Assembly: GCA_030044345.1 (NCBI GenBank)
Contig: JASHVY010000276.1
Span: forward strand, 1-8,023
Direction of reading: 5' to 3'
DNA from: Acetobacteraceae bacterium
GTDB taxonomy: Bacteria > Pseudomonadota > Alphaproteobacteria > Acetobacterales > Acetobacteraceae
DNA: 8,023 nucleotides
In this document: in pieces, positions 5,081 through 8,023 of the stretch
Layout of the letters: each line of letters starts with the position of its first letter
How positions within the stretch are numbered: position 1 is the first letter of the stretch
Notes under the pieces: model-generated
Databases searched by the model: none
Told to the model about the DNA's origin: nothing
What the model saw: only the letters and a program-made list of their open reading frames with translations
Program-made: the position numbers and the translations under genes

Positions 5081-6088
5081 ATGAAGGCCGTCGCCTATAC
5101 CCACGTCCGCCCCGTGACGGAGGAGGATGCGCTGCTTGACGTGGAGCTGCCGGACCCGGCGCCGCGGCACCGCGATATCCTGGTGGAGGTGAAGGCTGTC
5201 TCGGTCAACCCGGTGGACACGAAAGTCCGCCGGCGTGCCGACCCGGTCGGAGAGCCGCGCGTGCTCGGGTTCGACGCCGCCGGGGTGGTCACCGCAATCG
5301 GCCCCGAAGTGACTTTGTTCGGCGTTGGCGACGCCGTCTGGTACGCCGGCAGCATTGCCCGTCCTGGCAGCAACAGCGAGCTGCACCTGGTGGACGAGCG
5401 CATCGTCGGCCACAAACCTGCTTCCCTTTCCTACGCAGAAGCGGCGGCGCTGCCGCTGACCAGTATCACCGCCTGGGAGATGCTGTTCGACCGGCTCGAG
5501 ATCCCGCTGAGCGCGCACCGCGAAGGCGTGCTCCTCGTCATTGGCGGCGCCGGTGGCGTCGGCTCGATCGCAATCCAGCTCGCCCGCCAGCTCACCGGGG
5601 TCACGGTGATCGCGACCGCAAGCCGCCCTGAGACGCGAGAATGGTGTCTCTCGCTCGGCGCTCACAACGTGATCGACCATGCAGCCGACCTCGCAGCCCA
5701 GCTCAAACGTATCGGTGTCGGCGGCGTCGAATATATCTTCTCCACGAACGCAACCGACCTTCACTGGAAAGCCATCACCGAGGCCGCTGCGCCCCAGGGC
5801 AAGGTCGGATTGATCGACGACCCCGATCCGATCGATGTACGTATGCTCAAGCAGAAATCAGCCTCGCTGCATTGGGAGCTGATGTTCACGCGCCCATTGT
5901 TCACAACTCCCGACATGATTGAGCAGCACCGCCTGCTGGAGGCCATGGCTCATCTCGTCGATCAGGGGCGTATCCGCACCACGCTCGCCGAGCATTTCGG
6001 GCGCATTGACGCCAAAAATCTCAGGCGCGCGCATGCTTTGATCGAGAGTGGCCGGGCGCGGGGGAAGATCGTGCTCGAAGGATTCTGA
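5081..6088 (+). CDS. Zinc-less quinone oxidoreductase-like medium-chain dehydrogenase
   Basis: This 335-residue protein belongs to the medium-chain dehydrogenase/reductase superfamily, the branch often annotated as zinc-binding alcohol dehydrogenase family protein or NADPH:quinone reductase. The N-terminal GroES-like fold (about 1-125) shows VSVNPVDTKVR (41-50), GFDAAGVV (63-70) and GDAVW (83-87). The Rossmann cofactor domain has GGAGGVGSIAIQLAR (155-169), and the end SGRARGKIVLEGF is typical. The Cys/His ligands of catalytic and structural zinc are absent; only C189 is present, so the zinc-binding name would mislead. It likely reduces quinones or enones with NADPH. The substrate cannot be told. 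GAGGTG is 4 nt before the ATG. A transporter gene follows after 10 nt. Confidence 0.9.
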   Translation: MKAVAYTHVRPVTEEDALLDVELPDPAPRHRDILVEVKAVSVNPVDTKVRRRADPVGEPRVLGFDAAGVVTAIGPEVTLFGVGDAVWYAGSIARPGSNSELHLVDERIVGHKPASLSYAEAAALPLTSITAWEMLFDRLEIPLSAHREGVLLVIGGAGGVGSIAIQLARQLTGVTVIATASRPETREWCLSLGAHNVIDHAADLAAQLKRIGVGGVEYIFSTNATDLHWKAITEAAAPQGKVGLIDDPDPIDVRMLKQKSASLHWELMFTRPLFTTPDMIEQHRLLEAMAHLVDQGRIRTTLAEHFGRIDAKNLRRAHALIESGRARGKIVLEGF

Positions 6089-6098
6089 GCCTCCTGTA

Positions 6099-7040
6099 AT
6101 GGCAGCGCGGCGCGCGCGAGCAATCAACTCCGGAGGAACCGAAACGAACCCCGGCGGCGGCCTGGTCAGCGAAGCCGTGCCCCTCTTCGGTCTCACCGTT
6201 CTGGTCGTTATCTGGGGGCTCTCGGTGCCGGCGATGAAGCTCGGTCTCGAATCTGTCCCACCCTTCACGCTCGCGGCGCTTCGCTACCTGGTCGCAGCAC
6301 CGTGCTTTATCCTTTTCCTCCTCGGCCGGCCCTTGCCGCCACCCCGTATGTTCCTTGCCATCGTCGGGCTTGGCGTGGCTGGCGTCGATCTTGGGCAGGC
6401 GACGCAGATTCTCGGCGTTGCCCGAACCCCTGCCGCACTCGCCACTGTCATCACGGCCACAATTCCGCTCTTCACTGTCATTCTCGCCGCGCTCAAGCTG
6501 GGCCAGAAGCTTACGCCACGGCATACCCTCGGCCTCGTGCTTGCGCTTGGCGGCGTTGGCTGCGCGGTTTTCGGACGGCCCGGGGGATTTGCTTCAAGCG
6601 GGCTCGGCGGCGATGTGCTCCTGTTCGTCTGCTCCGTCAGCATCGCGAGTTATTACGTGCTTGGCACCGCGCTTGCCATCCGTACCACGGCTCTCGACGT
6701 CGCGGCCTGGAGCTCACTTGCCGGCTTGCCCGGCCTCGGGTTACTGGCCGGGCTCGAGCTGCTCCATACCCCATTCCATCCGACGCTGAGCGGGATTGGG
6801 GTGGCTTTCTATCTCGGCCTGCTTACAACCGTTGCAGGGATGTGGCTCTGGCTTACTGGAATGCGGCGGCTGCCGGCGCGCATAGCTGCGAGCACGCAAT
6901 ATCTCCAGCCGCTCATTGGGGTCGCAGCGTCCGCATTCCTGTTCGGAGATCGCATCGGTCCCATTTTCGCTCTCGGGACGGCGCTCGTCCTCGCCGGCAT
7001 CGCGCTCGCGTCGCTGCCGACACGCCGGGTACGGCTTTAG
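6099..7040 (+). CDS. EamA/DMT-superfamily transporter
   Basis: The product is a probable ten-helix inner-membrane permease of the drug/metabolite transporter superfamily with two EamA repeats. The first repeat begins at about residue 27 (LFGLTVLVVIWGLSVPAMKLG) and carries the usual ALRYLVAA helix and the TIPLFTVILAALKLGQKL end. The second ends in YLQPLIGVAASAFLFGDRIG and a final hydrophobic helix before the basic tail TRRVRL. The cargo is unknown; relatives export amino acids or metabolites. The start is uncertain. The frame is open back to a GTG at 6048 inside the upstream gene; the ATG at 6099 gives 313 residues but lacks a Shine-Dalgarno sequence. A good GGAGG (6132-6136) stands 7 nt before an in-frame ACG (6144). 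The helices begin downstream of all these options. Likely cotranscribed with the oxidoreductase. Confidence 0.9.
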   Translation: MAARRARAINSGGTETNPGGGLVSEAVPLFGLTVLVVIWGLSVPAMKLGLESVPPFTLAALRYLVAAPCFILFLLGRPLPPPRMFLAIVGLGVAGVDLGQATQILGVARTPAALATVITATIPLFTVILAALKLGQKLTPRHTLGLVLALGGVGCAVFGRPGGFASSGLGGDVLLFVCSVSIASYYVLGTALAIRTTALDVAAWSSLAGLPGLGLLAGLELLHTPFHPTLSGIGVAFYLGLLTTVAGMWLWLTGMRRLPARIAASTQYLQPLIGVAASAFLFGDRIGPIFALGTALVLAGIALASLPTRRVRL

Positions 7041-7305
7041 AATAAGTGTCTATTTTACGATTCCGGCTGCATGTGCTGGACGGACGCGAAATTGAGCGAA
7101 AGGATCTGTCGGTCGCCCCGCGATAATGAGGTCTGCTCATCCGGGAACGGACAGTTCAGCTTCACCTGAAACGCACTCAGCCATGGGGAAGGGGACGTTT
7201 GCCAAGGATGGCCTCTTCTCGGGGCTGACGAGCAGGTTGCCTCGACGCTCCCTCTTCTATGCGTCAAACTCTATCCAAATCCACTTCGTGATCGAGGACA
7301 ATGAA
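7041..7305. other. 265-bp intergenic region, no gene seen
   Basis: No convincing coding sequence, tRNA or strong terminator is visible. A frame is open from 7126 into the next gene, but its first 60 codons look non-coding and precede a good ribosome-binding site. A minus-strand frame (7055-7267) has no recognisable product. The promoter of the monooxygenase-like gene should lie here, but I cannot place it. Confidence 0.5.
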
Positions 7306-7623
7306 ATGGAAAAGATTGCCCCGAGCATTGTGGTGACCGGCTTTGTCAAGGTTGACCCCAGGGACCGTGAGGCATTCGTCAAACTGCTTCAAGCCCATGT
7401 TCCGCGTGTTCGGAAGAAAGACGGTTGCATTGCCTATGCGTTCGCGGCCGACATGCTGGACCCAAATGTGGTACGAATGAGCGAAGCGTGGCGCGATCAG
7501 AAATCACTCACCGCGCACCTTGCGGACGACGAATTCCAGGGAGTGCTGAAGGAGCTTGGCCAAATCGAGATTATCGAGCGCAGCGTTCAGCGGTACGACG
7601 TTTCGTCGGTAACCGATATTTAA
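7306..7623 (+). CDS. ABM-fold (antibiotic biosynthesis monooxygenase-like) protein
   Basis: The 105-residue product fits the dimeric alpha/beta-barrel ABM superfamily of small cofactor-free monooxygenases and related heme- or quinol-handling proteins. The pattern is a first strand (IVVTGFVKVDP, 8-18), a helix (REAFVKLLQAHVPRV, 21-35), a Gly-Cys turn and strand (DGCIAYAFAADMLDP, 39-53), then E60-A61-W62 and H71 in SLTAHLADDEF. These are the usual conserved points of the family. The start is set by GAGGA 7 nt before the ATG at 7306; an out-of-frame ATG lies at 7301, and the frame is open further upstream without signals. Known family roles range from polyketide oxidation to quinol handling, so no substrate is given. 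It is a single gene, probably with its own promoter. Confidence 0.85.
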   Translation: MEKIAPSIVVTGFVKVDPRDREAFVKLLQAHVPRVRKKDGCIAYAFAADMLDPNVVRMSEAWRDQKSLTAHLADDEFQGVLKELGQIEIIERSVQRYDVSSVTDI

Positions 7624-7865
7624 GGCTAGGCCACAAGTATTCGTGGACTCACCTGATAAATGGAGCTTCTACCCGGCAAGCATCGATGGCACGGCGGCAT
7701 AGGTCTTCAGCGTCAGTTGCCCAAACGGCGCGGCCGGATGGCCCGTTCGTATCACAATAAAACGCCTCGGAGAAGATACGCACCCGCATCAGTTCGCGAC
7801 CAGGTTCCAGCGTTTGTCCGCTCCTCCGCACACACTGGCGCCAAATCCAACGTATCGGTTCGGAA
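7624..7865. other. Region without a confident gene, possible minus-strand small ORF
   Basis: No terminator hairpin with a T-tract is evident after the ABM gene. On the minus strand an ATG at 7789 opens a 46-codon frame ending at 7649, with an ordinary-looking amino acid mix (MRVRIFSEAFYC at its start). A GTG at 7831 would lengthen it to 60 codons. Neither start has a good Shine-Dalgarno sequence at the right distance, and third-position GC is unremarkable (26 of 46). I do not call it a gene. Confidence 0.4.
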
Positions 7866-8023
7866 ATGATCGAAGATCTGACTATGGAAACGGCGATAAT
7901 ATGGTTGTTGGTCGGGTTCGGCGTCGGAATCTACTGTCGCGGCCTCCGCGCCAAGACGGCCAAGATGCAGGCTGAACGGCAAGTTGCTTCGCTCAATCAG
8001 CAAACCGCAATGCTTCGCCGGGA
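7866..8023 (+). CDS. Partial small membrane protein, 3' end beyond the window
   Basis: From the ATG at 7866 the frame stays open to the window edge, giving 52 codons. The product has a short N-terminus, one hydrophobic segment (about residues 10-24, AIIWLLVGFGVGIYC), basic residues just after it (R25, R28, K30, K33), and a Gln/Ala-rich helix that may start a coiled coil (34-52). This is a single-pass, N-out/C-in type layout by the positive-inside rule. The start could instead be the ATG at 7884 (residue 7). No strong Shine-Dalgarno sequence precedes either. RmuC-like DNA recombination proteins and various small membrane proteins begin this way, but too little is visible to choose. Confidence 0.55.
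   Translation, partial: MIEDLTMETAIIWLLVGFGVGIYCRGLRAKTAKMQAERQVASLNQQTAMLRR

Noticed and set aside
4451..5764. 437-codon minus-strand frame crossing the coiled-coil gene, the repeat region and the oxidoreductase gene
   Set aside because: It runs antisense to a clear oxidoreductase gene and out of frame with a gene that has its own strong ribosome-binding site. Its composition is that of a GC-rich shadow frame.
7055..7267. Minus-strand 70-codon frame as a possible transposase remnant
   Set aside because: No DDE, HTH or other transposase motif is visible and there are no inverted ends or target duplications around it.
7126..7305. 60-residue N-terminal extension of the ABM protein
   Set aside because: The extension has no family similarity, while a GAGGA site precedes the ATG at 7306 and the product from there has the normal family length.
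7649..7831. Minus-strand small protein of 46-60 residues
   Set aside because: Its amino acid mix is plausible, but there is no well-placed ribosome-binding site, no strong third-position bias and no recognised motif.

Overview
The window looks like chromosomal DNA of a GC-rich alphaproteobacterium, most likely of the order Rhodospirillales or family Acetobacteraceae. This is inferred from the base composition, from the uvrC-pgsA-moaD-moaE gene order, and from palindromic intergenic repeats built on (CT)AGAGC. No ribosomal RNA, tRNA, CRISPR array or intact insertion sequence was seen.

Left part (1-285): non-coding. It holds a nested inverted repeat (55-146), a perfect 15-bp hairpin with a T-rich tail that can serve as the minus-strand terminator of the moa operon (160-192), and a purine/pyrimidine-rich hairpin (221-244).

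Middle-left (286-4123): a compact minus-strand operon transcribed in the order uvrC, pgsA, a small proline-rich lipoprotein gene, moaD, moaE. The last four genes are separated by 2 nt, 1 nt and a 1-nt overlap. The products serve nucleotide excision repair, phosphatidylglycerol synthesis and molybdopterin synthase (both subunits). The lipoprotein is the only member without a recognised role. A 305-bp leader upstream of uvrC carries a possible promoter and a short TGTCA-N6-TGACA palindrome.

Middle (4429-5080): a minus-strand gene for a small coiled-coil, Gly/Met/Pro-tailed protein of unknown function, then a divergent intergenic region holding a second copy of the palindromic repeat family seen on the left. 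The two copies share the 12-mer CGAGAAAACAAA next to an AGAGC palindrome.

Right part (5081-7040): a plus-strand pair, a zinc-less quinone oxidoreductase-like medium-chain dehydrogenase and an EamA/DMT-family exporter-like membrane protein 10 nt downstream. From 7041 on the DNA is sparser in genes and less GC-rich. It holds an antibiotic biosynthesis monooxygenase (ABM)-fold protein (7306-7623), about 240 bp with no confident gene, and the 5' end of a single-pass membrane protein cut by the window edge.

No clearly new defence, mobile or regulatory system was found. The best second looks are the two-copy palindromic repeat family, the lipoprotein gene inside the uvrC-pgsA-moaDE operon, and the unassigned coiled-coil/Gly-rich protein. 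Three or four gene starts need moving from the longest open frame to an internal start with a proper Shine-Dalgarno sequence.
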